Source: Halosegnis marinus (GTDB lineage: Archaea > Halobacteriota > Halobacteria > Halobacteriales > Haloarculaceae). Taken from it: DNA of 64,000 bases. The stretch spans positions 1,984,001 to 2,048,000 of the forward strand of contig NZ_CP119802.1 of NCBI RefSeq assembly GCF_029338355.1, given 5' to 3'. Both the position numbers and the translations under genes were made by a program. The notes beneath the pieces were generated by a model. The model was not told where the DNA came from. It did not search any database and saw only the letters and a list, made by a program, of their open reading frames with translations. Shown in pieces: positions 17,109 through 25,955 of this stretch. Each line of letters opens with the position of its first letter. The stretch's first letter is position 1.

Positions 17109-17169
17109 AGGCTTCGGGTCGGGGGGTTTTCGCCGGTATCGGGCCGCTCACGTCCGCTGCGCCGAAAAC

Positions 17170-17235
17170 GGCTGTTTCGTGCTGTATGAATGTTGGTTAT
17201 AGAACGGAACAACAAATATTATCAGTCGGCATCTT
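17170..17235. promoter_or_regulatory. AT-rich divergent promoter island between pan and a winged-helix gene
   Basis: About 65 bp unusually rich in A/T for this genome, including GTTATAGAACGGAACAAC and AAATATTATC. The latter lies about 30 nt before the ATG at 17249 and is the probable TATA element of that gene. The segment GTTGGTTATAGAACGGAAC with its AAC end forms an imperfect inverted repeat that might be an operator. Confidence 0.45.
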
Positions 17236-17248
17236 GTAGCCGTCGGCA

Positions 17249-17509
17249 ATGAGCGCGACAGAGACCGAGACCGACCCGGACGCGGAGGGCTGGGAGGCCG
17301 TCCGCGAACTGCCCCCGAGCGCGAAGCTCGTGGCCAAGGCGCTGGAGTACAACGAGCGGCTGACGCAGTCACAGCTCGCCGAGGAGACGCTGCTGCCCGC
17401 CCGAACCGTCCGCTACGCCCTCTCGCGGCTGGAGGAGTGCGACGCCGTGGACTCGCGGTTCTCCTTCACCGACGCCCGCAAGCGCGTCTACACCCTCGCC
17501 ATCGAGTAA
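17249..17509 (+). CDS. Small winged-helix transcriptional regulator (MarR/TrmB-like)
   Basis: An 86-residue protein with a single winged helix-turn-helix: SAKLVAKALEYNERLTQSQL, then recognition helix PARTVRYALSRLEECDAV and wing FSFTDARKRVYTL. The family is typical of archaeal MarR-like regulators. It is transcribed divergently from pan from an AT-rich region, so regulating itself or pan is possible (inference). No effector domain is present. Confidence 0.85.
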   Translation: MSATETETDPDAEGWEAVRELPPSAKLVAKALEYNERLTQSQLAEETLLPARTVRYALSRLEECDAVDSRFSFTDARKRVYTLAIE

Positions 17510-17540
17510 CCTTTTCACGACGGCCGGGACCACCCGGCCC

Positions 17541-17852
17541 GTGTCCGACCGCCACGACGCGAAGCGCGCGCTCTCCCGACTCGTCCGCGACGACCCGCTC
17601 GACCGCGGCCAGCGCGCGCTCGCCGACCTCGACCGCGCCGCGACGTTCCGCGAGTCCGGGGGCCTCCGACGGCTCCGCGCGCTGGCCGCGACGGACGACG
17701 AGCGAGCCGACCGCGCCGCCCGAGTGCTCGACGCCTTTGACCGCCTCGCCGCGGCCGCACGCGGCCGCGACCAGTTCCGCCGCGGTCGCGATACCCCTAT
17801 ACGGGACGGCGGCCAAGCCGGAGGAAATGACACGGGTGATACACACCGGTGA
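17541..17852 (+). CDS. Small helical Arg-rich protein upstream of mre11
   Basis: A 103-residue ORF with GTG start; the C-terminal 26 nt overlap the start of mre11 in another frame. The first 75 residues look like helices (AKRALSRLVRDDPLDRGQRA and ADRAARVLDAFDRLAAAA), the rest is low complexity and probably disordered. I recognise no domain. The overlap and shared orientation suggest an operon with mre11-rad50. Confidence 0.6.
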   Translation: MSDRHDAKRALSRLVRDDPLDRGQRALADLDRAATFRESGGLRRLRALAATDDERADRAARVLDAFDRLAAAARGRDQFRRGRDTPIRDGGQAGGNDTGDTHR

Positions 17853-19236
17853 CACCCACCTCGGGTACCAGCAGTACCACCTGCCGGCGCGCCGGCAGGA
17901 CTTCCTCGACGCGTTCCGGCGCGTGGCCCGCGACGCCGTCGAGGACGGGGTGGACGCCGTCGTCCACGCCGGCGACCTGTTCCACGACCGCCGGCCGGCG
18001 CTCCCCGACCTGCTCGGCACGCTCTCCGTCCTCCGGGAACTCGACGACGCCGGGGTCCCCTTCCTCGCCGTCGTCGGCAACCACGAGTCGACCCGCGACG
18101 GCCAGTGGCTCGACCTCTTCGAGTCGATGGGGCTCGCCACCCGGCTCGGCGACGAGCCGGTCGTCGTCGGCGACACGGCGTTCTACGGGCTGGACTTCGT
18201 CCCGCGGTCGAAGCGCGACGCCCTCGACTACGAGTTCGCCCCCCACGACGCCGACCACGCCGCGCTCGTTTCCCACGGGCTGTTCGAGCCGCTCGTCCCC
18301 GACTACGGCAACGTCGAGTGGGACGCCCGCGAGGTGCTCGCCGAGGCGAACCTCGACTTCGACGCGTTCCTGCTCGGGGACGAACACACGCCCGAGCGCG
18401 CCGACGTCGAGGGGACGTGGGTCACCTACTGCGGGTCCACCGAGCGCGCCTCCGCGAGCGAGCGCGAGGACCGCGGCTACAACATCGTGGAATTCGCCGA
18501 CGGCGAGGCGCGCATCTCCCGCCGCGGCATCCCGACCCGGGAGTTCGTCTTCGTCTCCGTTGACCTCGCCGAGGGCGAGGGGGACGAGCGCGTGCGCGAG
18601 CAGGTCGGGCAGCACGACCTGACGGACGCCGTCGTTATCGTGGACATCGACGGCGAGGGCGACCCGGTCACCCCCGCGCGCATCGAGGAGTTCGCGAGCG
18701 AGGAGGGGGCGCTCGTCGCCCGCGTGAAGGACCGCCGGGAGCTCGCCGACCCCGAGACGGACCTCGACGTGACCTTCGCCGACCCGGACGACGCCGTGCG
18801 CGAACGGCTGTCGGGGATGGGCCTCTCCGAAGCGGCCCGCGACCTCGACGAGACGGTCCGCGCCTCGAAGGTGGCGGACGCGAACGTCGCCGACACCGTC
18901 GAGGACCGCGTCCGCGCGGCGGTCGACGACGGCGACCTCGACGCCTTCGAGCCGGCGTCCGACCCGGAGCCCGAGGCCGAGACGGTCGCCGACCGGATGG
19001 AGGGCGATGGCGATACGGCAGACGGGACGAACGGGACGGAGGGGGCGGCCCCCGCGCCCGACGAGGAGAGCGCGGCCGATACCGCGGACGGAGACGCGGC
19101 CGACGAAGGAACCGTGGCCGACACCACGGACGACGAGACGACCGACGAGGCGGACTCCCCGCCGGACCCGGCCCCCGCGGAGGAGGTCGCCGAGGCGGGC
19201 GACGACGGCCAGCCCTCGCTGGGTGATTACTCGTGA
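17827..19236 (+). CDS. mre11: DNA double-strand break repair protein Mre11
   Basis: A 469-residue Mn-dependent nuclease that works with Rad50. Phosphoesterase motifs: HTGDTHLGYQ (residues 6-15), VVHAGDLFHDRRPA (about 45-58), VVGNHES (about 82-88), VSHGLFEP and, where Mre11 usually has GHxH, LLGDEHTPERAD. The last 110 residues are an acidic low-complexity tail with many Asp/Thr/Ala repeats. A GGAGG motif lies 2 nt before the ATG, closer than an ideal Shine-Dalgarno. The stop overlaps the rad50 GTG (GTGA), so the complex is translationally coupled. herA/nurA are absent here. Confidence 0.96.
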   Translation: MTRVIHTGDTHLGYQQYHLPARRQDFLDAFRRVARDAVEDGVDAVVHAGDLFHDRRPALPDLLGTLSVLRELDDAGVPFLAVVGNHESTRDGQWLDLFESMGLATRLGDEPVVVGDTAFYGLDFVPRSKRDALDYEFAPHDADHAALVSHGLFEPLVPDYGNVEWDAREVLAEANLDFDAFLLGDEHTPERADVEGTWVTYCGSTERASASEREDRGYNIVEFADGEARISRRGIPTREFVFVSVDLAEGEGDERVREQVGQHDLTDAVVIVDIDGEGDPVTPARIEEFASEEGALVARVKDRRELADPETDLDVTFADPDDAVRERLSGMGLSEAARDLDETVRASKVADANVADTVEDRVRAAVDDGDLDAFEPASDPEPEAETVADRMEGDGDTADGTNGTEGAAPAPDEESAADTADGDAADEGTVADTTDDETTDEADSPPDPAPAEEVAEAGDDGQPSLGDYS

Positions 19237-21926
19237 GGTTCGAGCGGCTCCGGCTGTCGAACTTCAAGTGCTACGCCGACACCGACCTCCGGCTGACGAG
19301 CGGCGTGACGGTCATCCACGGGCTGAACGGCTCCGGGAAGTCCTCGCTGCTCGAAGCGTGCTTCTTCGCGCTGTACGGCGCCCGGGCGCTCGACCGCACC
19401 CTCGACGAGGTCATCACCATCGGCGCGGAGGAGGCCGCCGTCGAACTGTGGTTCTCGCACGCGGGCGGCGACTACCGCATCGAGCGGGAGCTGACGGTCC
19501 GCGGCGGCTCCGCGACCACGACGACCTGTGTGCTGGAGGGGCCCGAGGCGACGGTCGACGGCGCTCGCGACGTGCGCGCCGCCGTCGCCGACCTCCTGCG
19601 GATGGACGCCTCGGCGTTCGTCAACTGCGCGTACGTCCGGCAGGGCGAGGTGAACAAGCTCATCAACGCCTCGCCGGGCGAGCGACAGGACATGATAGAC
19701 GACCTGCTCCAGCTCGGGAAGCTGGAGGACTACCGCGAGCGCGCCTCCGACGCCCGGGTCGGTGTCGGTCGCGTCCGAGACAACAAGCAGGGCGCGCTGG
19801 AGGACGTGGAGGCGCAGGTCGCCGCCAAGGAGGACGAGGACCTCCACGACCGGCTGAACGCGCTGAAGTCCGAGCTCGCGGACGTACAGGCGGACATCGA
19901 GCGCTTCGAGGAGAACCGCGAGAAGGCGCGGACCCAGCGCGACGAGGCCGCCGAGACGCTGGCCGAGTACGAGGAGCGGCAGGCCGAACTCGCCGGGGTG
20001 GAGGACGACGTCGAGGAACTCACGGACGACATCGCGGCGGCCGAGAGCGAGCGCTCGGAGAAGGCCGACCGCATCGCCGCGCTGCGCGAGCGCGCCGACG
20101 ACCTCCGGGCGGAGGCCGCCGACCTGCTCGCCGACACCGAACTCGACGCCGACGACGCGGCCGCGCTCCCCGACGGCGCGCTCGACGAGCGCCTCGCCGA
20201 CCTGCGCGAGCGGAAGGACGAGGCCGCCGAGCGGATACGCGAGCAGAGCGTCGAGGTGCAGAAGCACGCCGGCGACGCGGAGAACGCCCGCGAGCGCGCC
20301 GACGAGCTCGAATCGGAGGCGGAAGCGAAGCGCGAGGAGGCCGACGAGCTCGAAGCCGACCTCGCGGACGCCCGCGACGACCTCGCCGAGACGCGCGAGC
20401 GCATCGGGGCGCTCGGCGACGAGATCGAGGACACCCGCGCGACCTTCGAGGACGCGCCGGTCGAGCCGGACGGGGCCGAGTCGCACCGCGACGACGTGGC
20501 CGAGCGCCTGAACGGGACGCGCGAGGAGCTCGCGGGCGTCGAGGCGGACCTGTCGAACGCCCGGGAGGCCGTCGCCGAGGCCGAACGTCTGCTGGAGGAG
20601 GGCAAATGCCCCGAGTGCGGCCAGCCCGTCGACGACTCCCCGCACGTGGACTCGGTCGAGGCGGACCGCGAGCGCGTCGCCGACCTCGCCGCCGAGGTCG
20701 AGTCGCTCGTGGAGCGGCGCGACGACCTCCGCGAGACCCTCGACCGCGCCGAGGAGCTGGTCGCGGCCGCGGACGAGCTCGCCGACCTGCGCGACGACCG
20801 CGACCGGCTGCGCGAGCGCGTCGCGGAGCGCGAGTCGCTGCTCGACGACCGCGAGGCACGCGTCGAGACGCTCCGCGGGGAGGCCGAAACCCTCGGTGCC
20901 GAGGCCGAATCGAAGCGCGAGGAGGTCGAGGCGGCGGCGGCGCGGGCCGACGCGGCCCGGGACCGGATGGGGGAGCTCAACGGCGAGTCCGCCGACCTGA
21001 AGCGGGCCATCGAGCGGGTCGAGTCGCTCGCCGACCTGCTGGACGACGTCGCCGAGGCCGAGTCGGAGGTCGAGTCCCTGCGCGAGGCGCGCGCGAACCT
21101 CGCCGACCGCGCCGACCTCCTGCGCGAGCGGCTGAGCGAGAAGCGCGAGCGGAAGGCCGAGCTCGCCGAGGCGCTGGACGAGGGAACCCTCGACGCGGCC
21201 GAGGAGAAGAAGGAGAAGGCGGAGGCGTACCTCTCGAAGGTGGAGCCGAAGCTGGACGGGCTCACGGACGAGCGCGACGAGCTACAGACCAAGATCGGCG
21301 GCGTCGAGGGGGAGATAGCCCGACTCGGGGAGCTCCGCGAGCGGCGCGACGAGCTCGCCGAGACGGTCGAGCGGCTGGACTCGCTGTACCGCGAGGCGCG
21401 CACGCTCCAGGAGACGTACGCGGACCTCCGCGCCGAGCTTCGCCAGCGGAACGTCCGCAAGCTGGAGCGGATGCTGAACGAGACGTTCGAGCTCGTCTAC
21501 GGCAACGACGCCTACTCGCACATCGAACTCGACGGCGAGTACGCGCTGACGGTGTACCAGAAGGACGGGGAGCCGCTCGACCCCGAACAGCTGTCGGGCG
21601 GCGAGCGCGCGGTGTTCAACCTCTCGCTGCGGTGTGCCATCTACCGCCTGCTCGCGGAGGGCATCGACGGGGCCGCCCCGATGCCGCCGCTCATCCTCGA
21701 CGAGCCGACGGTGTTCCTCGACTCGGGCCACGTCTCGAAGCTCGTGGGGCTCATCGAGTCGATGACGGAGCTCGGCGTGGACCAGATACTCGTCGTGAGC
21801 CACGACGACGAACTCGTCGGCGCGGCGGACGAACTCGTCACGGTGCGGAAGGACCCCACCTCGAACCGCTCGTCCGTCGAGCGGGCCGACGCCGCGGACG
21901 CCGCGGCGCTGTCCGCGTTCAACTGA
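19233..21926 (+). CDS. rad50: DNA double-strand break repair ATPase Rad50
   Basis: An 897-residue SMC-like ATPase. Walker A HGLNGSGKSSLLEA (about 27-40), Q-loop region VRQGEVNKLINASPGERQD, two long coiled-coil arms (about 180-450 and 470-735), zinc hook GKCPECGQPV (about 457-466) that dimerises through Zn, signature LSGGERAVFNLSLRCA (about 787) and Walker B LILDEPTVFLDSGH (about 820). The GTG start overlaps the mre11 stop. The family length is normal. Its 3' end overlaps the convergent small gene by eight bases. Confidence 0.97.
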   Translation: MRFERLRLSNFKCYADTDLRLTSGVTVIHGLNGSGKSSLLEACFFALYGARALDRTLDEVITIGAEEAAVELWFSHAGGDYRIERELTVRGGSATTTTCVLEGPEATVDGARDVRAAVADLLRMDASAFVNCAYVRQGEVNKLINASPGERQDMIDDLLQLGKLEDYRERASDARVGVGRVRDNKQGALEDVEAQVAAKEDEDLHDRLNALKSELADVQADIERFEENREKARTQRDEAAETLAEYEERQAELAGVEDDVEELTDDIAAAESERSEKADRIAALRERADDLRAEAADLLADTELDADDAAALPDGALDERLADLRERKDEAAERIREQSVEVQKHAGDAENARERADELESEAEAKREEADELEADLADARDDLAETRERIGALGDEIEDTRATFEDAPVEPDGAESHRDDVAERLNGTREELAGVEADLSNAREAVAEAERLLEEGKCPECGQPVDDSPHVDSVEADRERVADLAAEVESLVERRDDLRETLDRAEELVAAADELADLRDDRDRLRERVAERESLLDDREARVETLRGEAETLGAEAESKREEVEAAAARADAARDRMGELNGESADLKRAIERVESLADLLDDVAEAESEVESLREARANLADRADLLRERLSEKRERKAELAEALDEGTLDAAEEKKEKAEAYLSKVEPKLDGLTDERDELQTKIGGVEGEIARLGELRERRDELAETVERLDSLYREARTLQETYADLRAELRQRNVRKLERMLNETFELVYGNDAYSHIELDGEYALTVYQKDGEPLDPEQLSGGERAVFNLSLRCAIYRLLAEGIDGAAPMPPLILDEPTVFLDSGHVSKLVGLIESMTELGVDQILVVSHDDELVGAADELVTVRKDPTSNRSSVERADAADAAALSAFN

Positions 21927-22338
21927 CGCCGACGAGCGCCGCGACCGCCGTCTCGCCCTCCGCCGTGAGTTCGTAGCCGCGCTCGCCGGCCACGGTCGTC
22001 TCCGCGACGAGGCCCGCGGCCCGGAACTCCGTGACCGTCCCGAGCGCGTCGGACTCGCAGAGGTCGTACTCGTTCATGAGGTCGCGGACGGCGACCGGCC
22101 CCCGCGAGAGCTCCACGAGCAGGCCGAGCGCGCGGTCGTCGCGGGTCGCGCGGACGAGCCGCCGCAGGGGCTCGGGGACGGCCGCGGCGGCCGTCTCCAG
22201 CGGGCCGTCGTCGAGCGTCGAGAGCTCCGCCGTCGGGAGGTACCGCTCCTCGCCCGTCTCGGGGTCCCGGACGCGCGAGGTGTCGCTCGACCGTTTCACG
22301 AGCAGGTAGCGGTCGCCGTCGTGTTCGACGGTCCTCAC
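21919..22338 (-). CDS. Haloarchaeal protein with a winged-helix-like C-terminal domain
   Basis: A 139-residue protein. The N-terminal part (EHDGDRYLLVKRSSDTSRVR, then GEERYLPTAEL) is beta-rich; the C-terminal part has helices RALGLLVELSRGPVAVRDL and a wing-like GERGYELTAEGETAV that resemble a winged HTH domain. It may belong to a haloarchaeal DUF family (I think DUF7346, not certain). The start overlaps the stop of the upstream membrane gene (ATGA). It is convergent to rad50 with an eight-base overlap. Confidence 0.7.
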   Translation of the reverse strand: MRTVEHDGDRYLLVKRSSDTSRVRDPETGEERYLPTAELSTLDDGPLETAAAAVPEPLRRLVRATRDDRALGLLVELSRGPVAVRDLMNEYDLCESDALGTVTEFRAAGLVAETTVAGERGYELTAEGETAVAALVGVS

Positions 22339-22712
22339 GCCTCGACACCTCCGTCGTCCTCCTCGGGGTCCTCGCTCCCGTCGTCGCTCGTCGCGCGGTC
22401 GTACACCCGGTAGGTGCGGTAGAGCGCGACGGCGCCGACGGCGAACAGCCCCCCGCCGAGCGCCAGCCGGCCCTGGAAGTAGACGAACATCGGCGCGACG
22501 GAGACGGCGAGCACGCCGACGTTGGCGAGCACCACGGCGTTCCAGAACGCGTCGGCGAGGTCCCCGCCCTCGGCGTCCGTCTCCGGCGGGGACGGCGAGA
22601 CGGGGTCGGGCCCGAGGCTGGTCGGGTCGAACTCCTCGGGTTCGTCCGGCCAGCCGCCGTCGTCGCCGGCGGACCGGAGCCGTTCCTTCACCGGGCGTCG
22701 CTTGTCGCTCAC
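22335..22712 (-). CDS. Small haloarchaeal membrane protein
   Basis: A 125-residue protein with a Pro/Asp-rich N-terminal cytoplasmic part and two membrane segments (about 57-75 and 82-100; AVVLANVGVLAVSVAPMFVY and LGGGLFAVGAVALYRTYRV), followed by an acidic tail. It is coupled to the winged-helix-like gene by an ATGA overlap. Function unknown. Confidence 0.7.
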   Translation of the reverse strand: MSDKRRPVKERLRSAGDDGGWPDEPEEFDPTSLGPDPVSPSPPETDAEGGDLADAFWNAVVLANVGVLAVSVAPMFVYFQGRLALGGGLFAVGAVALYRTYRVYDRATSDDGSEDPEEDDGGVEA

Positions 22713-22757
22713 TACCCCGCGGGAGGTGCCGCGCGCCGAAAAGGGTTCGTCCGTCGG

Positions 22758-22928
22758 TCAGGCCATCTCGTCGAGGCGGACCGCGGTCCCGGCCTGGAGC
22801 CAGGCGGTCGGCTCCGCCGCGTCGTAGAACACGACGCCCTCGTCCGTCTCGTACGCCTCCACGGTGAGTTCCGCCGCTTCGGGTGCCGTCTCCGGGCTGT
22901 CCACGTCCTGGGTGGGGGACTCGGGCAT
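22758..22928 (-). CDS. Small conserved haloarchaeal protein (possibly DUF7331)
   Basis: A 56-residue acidic protein with a low-complexity N-terminus and a conserved-looking core LTVEAYETDEGVVFYDA, then PTAWLQAGTAVRLDEMA. I recall related short haloarchaeal proteins (possibly DUF7331). The ATG at 22928 is chosen; it lies opposite the polB gene with a divergent promoter region between. Confidence 0.65.
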   Translation of the reverse strand: MPESPTQDVDSPETAPEAAELTVEAYETDEGVVFYDAAEPTAWLQAGTAVRLDEMA

Positions 22929-23026
22929 GTCGTGTGTCACCGAAGTGTGGTATGCCGTGTCATGGTATATGCCTTGCGGCCCCGGGAATACCCGCCGTCC
23001 CGCGGTCGGCGGGGCGCCACCGATGT

Positions 23027-23033
23027 CTTTACC
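23027..23033 (+). promoter_or_regulatory. TATA box of polB
   Basis: CTTTACC is centred 28 nt before the polB ATG, consistent with a leaderless mRNA. Confidence 0.5.
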
Positions 23034-23057
23034 GGGGGCCGCTGGTAAGGACGCCCA

Positions 23058-25844
23058 ATGAACGACGGCAACGCCAGCCTCGCCGACTTCGGCGGGGGCG
23101 CGGCCGACCCCGCGGACGAGGACGGCGAGGAGGCCGAGGCCCGCCACGTCACCGAGGGCGACGAGGTGGCCGAACTCGTGGACCTCTCCGAACACCGCTT
23201 CCCCGAGGCCGACGGCGTCGTCGAACTCGCCGTGACGCAGGTGGACTACACCGTCGAGGGGTACGGCGACGACGAGTACCCCGTCCTCCACGTGTTCGGG
23301 CGGACGCCCGACCGCGGGACCGAACACGTCCGCGTGCTCGACTTCCAGCCGTACTTCTACACGCCGGTCGCCGACCTCACCCACGAGGAGCCCGAGGAGG
23401 ACCGCCCGCTCCGCGAGTCGGACTTCGCCGACGACCGGCTGATGGAGGAACGCATCGTCGGGCTCGAAACCGAGGGCGACCTCGACCCGACGCTCGACGC
23501 GCCGGCCTCCGATGAGGTCGCCGTCTACGAGTCCATCCGCGGCGAGGACCTCGTCAAGGTGTTCGGCCAGACGCCCCGCGACGTGGGGCAACTGCGCGAC
23601 CGCTTCGACCACTACGAGGCGGACATCCTCTTCCCGAACCGCCTGCTCATCGACAAGGACGTGACTTCGGGTATCTCCGTTCCGGCCCAGCGGGCCGACG
23701 ACGGCACGCTGAAGGTCCACCACGGGCAGGTCGCGCCCGTCGACCTCGACGTGGAGCCGCGCGTCCACACCCTCGACATCGAGGTGGACGACCGCTCGGG
23801 CTTCCCCGAGGACGGCGAGGAGCCGGTCATCTGCATGACGACCCACGACTCCTACGACGACGAGTACGTGGCGTGGCTATACGACGCGCCCGAGGCGACC
23901 GTCGATGCCCCCGAGTCGCTCGACGGTTTCGAGTTCTGGGAGGACGGCTCGGCGGCGGACCTCGACCTCCGCGTGTTCGACAGCGAGGAGGGGATGCACG
24001 AGGCGTACCTCGACTACCTCGACGACACGGACCCCGACGTGCTGACGGGGTGGAACTTCGACGACTTCGACGCGCCGTACTACGTCGCCCGCCTCGACGA
24101 ACTCGGCCTCGAATCCGACCGCCTCTCGCGCGTGGACGAGGTGTGGGACTCCGGGTGGGGGGGCCCGAACATCAAGGGACGCGTCGTCTTCGACCTGCTG
24201 TACGCCTACGAGCGCCGACAGTACTCCGAACTCGACTCCTACCGGCTGGACGCCGTCGCCGAGCAGGAACTCGGCGTCGGCAAGGAGCGCTACACGGGCG
24301 ACATCGGCGACCTCTGGGAGAACGACCCCGAGCGCCTGCTGGAGTACAACGTCAGGGACGTGGAGCTCTGCGTCGAGATCGACCGCAAGGGCGACCTCAT
24401 CCCGTTCTGGCAGGAGGTCGCCTCCTTCGTCGGCTGTAAGCTGGAGGACGCGACGACGCCCGGCGACGCGGTGGACCTCTACATCCTCCACAAGGTCCAC
24501 GGCGACTTCGCGCTCCCCTCGAAGGGGACCGTCGAGTCCGAGGACTACGAGGGCGGGGCCGTCTTCGACCCGATCTCGGGCGTCCGCGAGAACGTCACCG
24601 TGCTCGACCTGAAGAGCCTCTACCCGATGTGTATGGTGACGACGAACGCCAGCCCCGAGACGAAGGTCGACCCCGCCGAGTACGACGGCGAGACCTACCG
24701 TGCGCCCAACGGGACCCACTTCCGCAAGGAGCCGGACGGCATCATCCGGGAGATGGTGGACGAACTCCTCACGGAGCGCGAGGAGAAGAAGGCCGCCCGC
24801 GACGAGCACGAGCCCGGGACGGACGCGTACACGCGCTACGATTCCCAGCAGGCCGCGGTGAAGGTCATCATGAACTCGCTGTACGGCGTGCTGGGCTGGG
24901 ACCGGTTCCGCCTGTACGACAAGGAAATGGGCGCGGCGGTCACCGCCACCGGCCGGGAGGTCATCGAGTTCACGGAGCGCTCGGCGAACGAGATCGGCTA
25001 CGAGGTCGCGTACGGCGACACCGACTCCGTGATGCTCGAACTCGGCCCCGACTACACGAAGGAGGATGCGCTCGACGCCTCCTTCGAGATAGAGGAGCAC
25101 ATCAACGGCTCGTACGACACGTTCGCCCGCGAGGAGCTGAACGCCGAGGAGCACCGCTTCCAGATCGAGTTCGAGAAGCTCTACCGGCGGTTCTTCCAGG
25201 CGGGCAAGAAGAAGCGCTACGCCGGCCACATCGTCTGGAAGGAGGGGAAGGACGTCGACGACATCGACATCACGGGCTTCGAGTACAAGCGCTCGGACAT
25301 CGCCCCCGTCACGAAGGAGGTCCAGAAGACGGTGCTGGAGATGATCGTCAAGGAGGGCGACGTGGAGGGCGTCAAGGACTACGTCCACGACGTCATCGTC
25401 GACTTCCGCGAGGGGGACCGCCCGCTCGACGACATCGCCATCCCCGGCGGCATCGGGAAGAAACTCGACGCCTACGACACGGACACGGCCCACGTCCGCG
25501 GCGCGAAGTACGCGAACCTCCTGCTCGGCACCAACTTCCAGCGCGGGTCGAAGCCCAAGCGGCTCTACCTGTCGAAGGTCCACCCGGCCTTCTTCGAGCG
25601 GGTCGAGGCCGAGCGGGGACTCGACGCCCGCCAGAACGCGCTGTACGGCGAGTTCAAGCGCGACCCGGACGTCATCTGCTTCGAGTACGCCGACGAGGTG
25701 CCCGAGGAGTTCAACGTCGACTGGGACGTGATGCTCGACAAGACGCTCCGCGGCCCCATCGAGCGCATCCTCGAAGCGCTGGACGTCTCGTGGGAGGAGG
25801 TCAGAGACGGGCAAGAACAGACCGGATTGGGCTCCTTCATGTAA
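23058..25844 (+). CDS. polB: DNA polymerase family B (replicative PolB)
   Basis: A 928-residue replicative polymerase with proofreading. An acidic haloarchaeal N-terminus precedes the exonuclease: Exo I VHTLDIEVDD (about 236), Exo II LTGWNFDDFD (about 328), Exo III EYNVRDVELC (about 430). Polymerase motifs A VLDLKSLYPM (about 515), B KVIMNSLYGVLGW (about 602) and C AYGDTDSVM (about 650) follow. All three motif sites, favoured intein insertion points in archaeal PolB, are uninterrupted. The gene ends in a hydrophobic TGLGSFM, a PIP-like PCNA-binding position is plausible but not clear. Both catalytic and exonuclease Asp residues are present. Confidence 0.98.
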   Translation: MNDGNASLADFGGGAADPADEDGEEAEARHVTEGDEVAELVDLSEHRFPEADGVVELAVTQVDYTVEGYGDDEYPVLHVFGRTPDRGTEHVRVLDFQPYFYTPVADLTHEEPEEDRPLRESDFADDRLMEERIVGLETEGDLDPTLDAPASDEVAVYESIRGEDLVKVFGQTPRDVGQLRDRFDHYEADILFPNRLLIDKDVTSGISVPAQRADDGTLKVHHGQVAPVDLDVEPRVHTLDIEVDDRSGFPEDGEEPVICMTTHDSYDDEYVAWLYDAPEATVDAPESLDGFEFWEDGSAADLDLRVFDSEEGMHEAYLDYLDDTDPDVLTGWNFDDFDAPYYVARLDELGLESDRLSRVDEVWDSGWGGPNIKGRVVFDLLYAYERRQYSELDSYRLDAVAEQELGVGKERYTGDIGDLWENDPERLLEYNVRDVELCVEIDRKGDLIPFWQEVASFVGCKLEDATTPGDAVDLYILHKVHGDFALPSKGTVESEDYEGGAVFDPISGVRENVTVLDLKSLYPMCMVTTNASPETKVDPAEYDGETYRAPNGTHFRKEPDGIIREMVDELLTEREEKKAARDEHEPGTDAYTRYDSQQAAVKVIMNSLYGVLGWDRFRLYDKEMGAAVTATGREVIEFTERSANEIGYEVAYGDTDSVMLELGPDYTKEDALDASFEIEEHINGSYDTFAREELNAEEHRFQIEFEKLYRRFFQAGKKKRYAGHIVWKEGKDVDDIDITGFEYKRSDIAPVTKEVQKTVLEMIVKEGDVEGVKDYVHDVIVDFREGDRPLDDIAIPGGIGKKLDAYDTDTAHVRGAKYANLLLGTNFQRGSKPKRLYLSKVHPAFFERVEAERGLDARQNALYGEFKRDPDVICFEYADEVPEEFNVDWDVMLDKTLRGPIERILEALDVSWEEVRDGQEQTGLGSFM

Positions 25845-25864
25845 TACCTGCCCTCGGCTCCCTT

Positions 25865-25885
25865 TCGGAGAAAATTATTTTCCGA
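25865..25885 (+). promoter_or_regulatory. Imperfect AT-rich palindrome upstream of suf
   Basis: TCGGAGAAAA and TATTTTCCGA are inverted around one T (8 of 10 positions pair). It lies about 35 bp upstream of the presumed sufC TATA box. The AT-rich centre in a GC-rich genome suggests a regulator site. A DtxR-family metal regulator is encoded 4.4 kb downstream in the same cluster; binding is only an inference. Confidence 0.45.
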
Positions 25886-25916
25886 TAGCACAACTCGGCC
25901 CGGGCGAACCCGTAAG

Positions 25917-25923
25917 CATTAAC
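25917..25923 (+). promoter_or_regulatory. TATA box of the sufCBD operon
   Basis: CATTAAC is centred about 36 nt before the sufC ATG, predicting a short leader of roughly nine nucleotides. Confidence 0.5.
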
Positions 25924-25955
25924 CCCGTTCTCCGCTAGTATCCGGCTGTTCTACA

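Noticed and set aside
17751-17768. Two GCGGCCGC blocks separated by two bases as a regulatory repeat
   Set aside because: They lie in an Ala/Arg-rich coding sequence and are explained by codon choice (GCG GCC GC).
22948-22972. Repeated GGTATGCC/GGTATATGCC elements between the small gene and polB as an operator
   Set aside because: Too short and better read as two possible minus-strand TATA elements.
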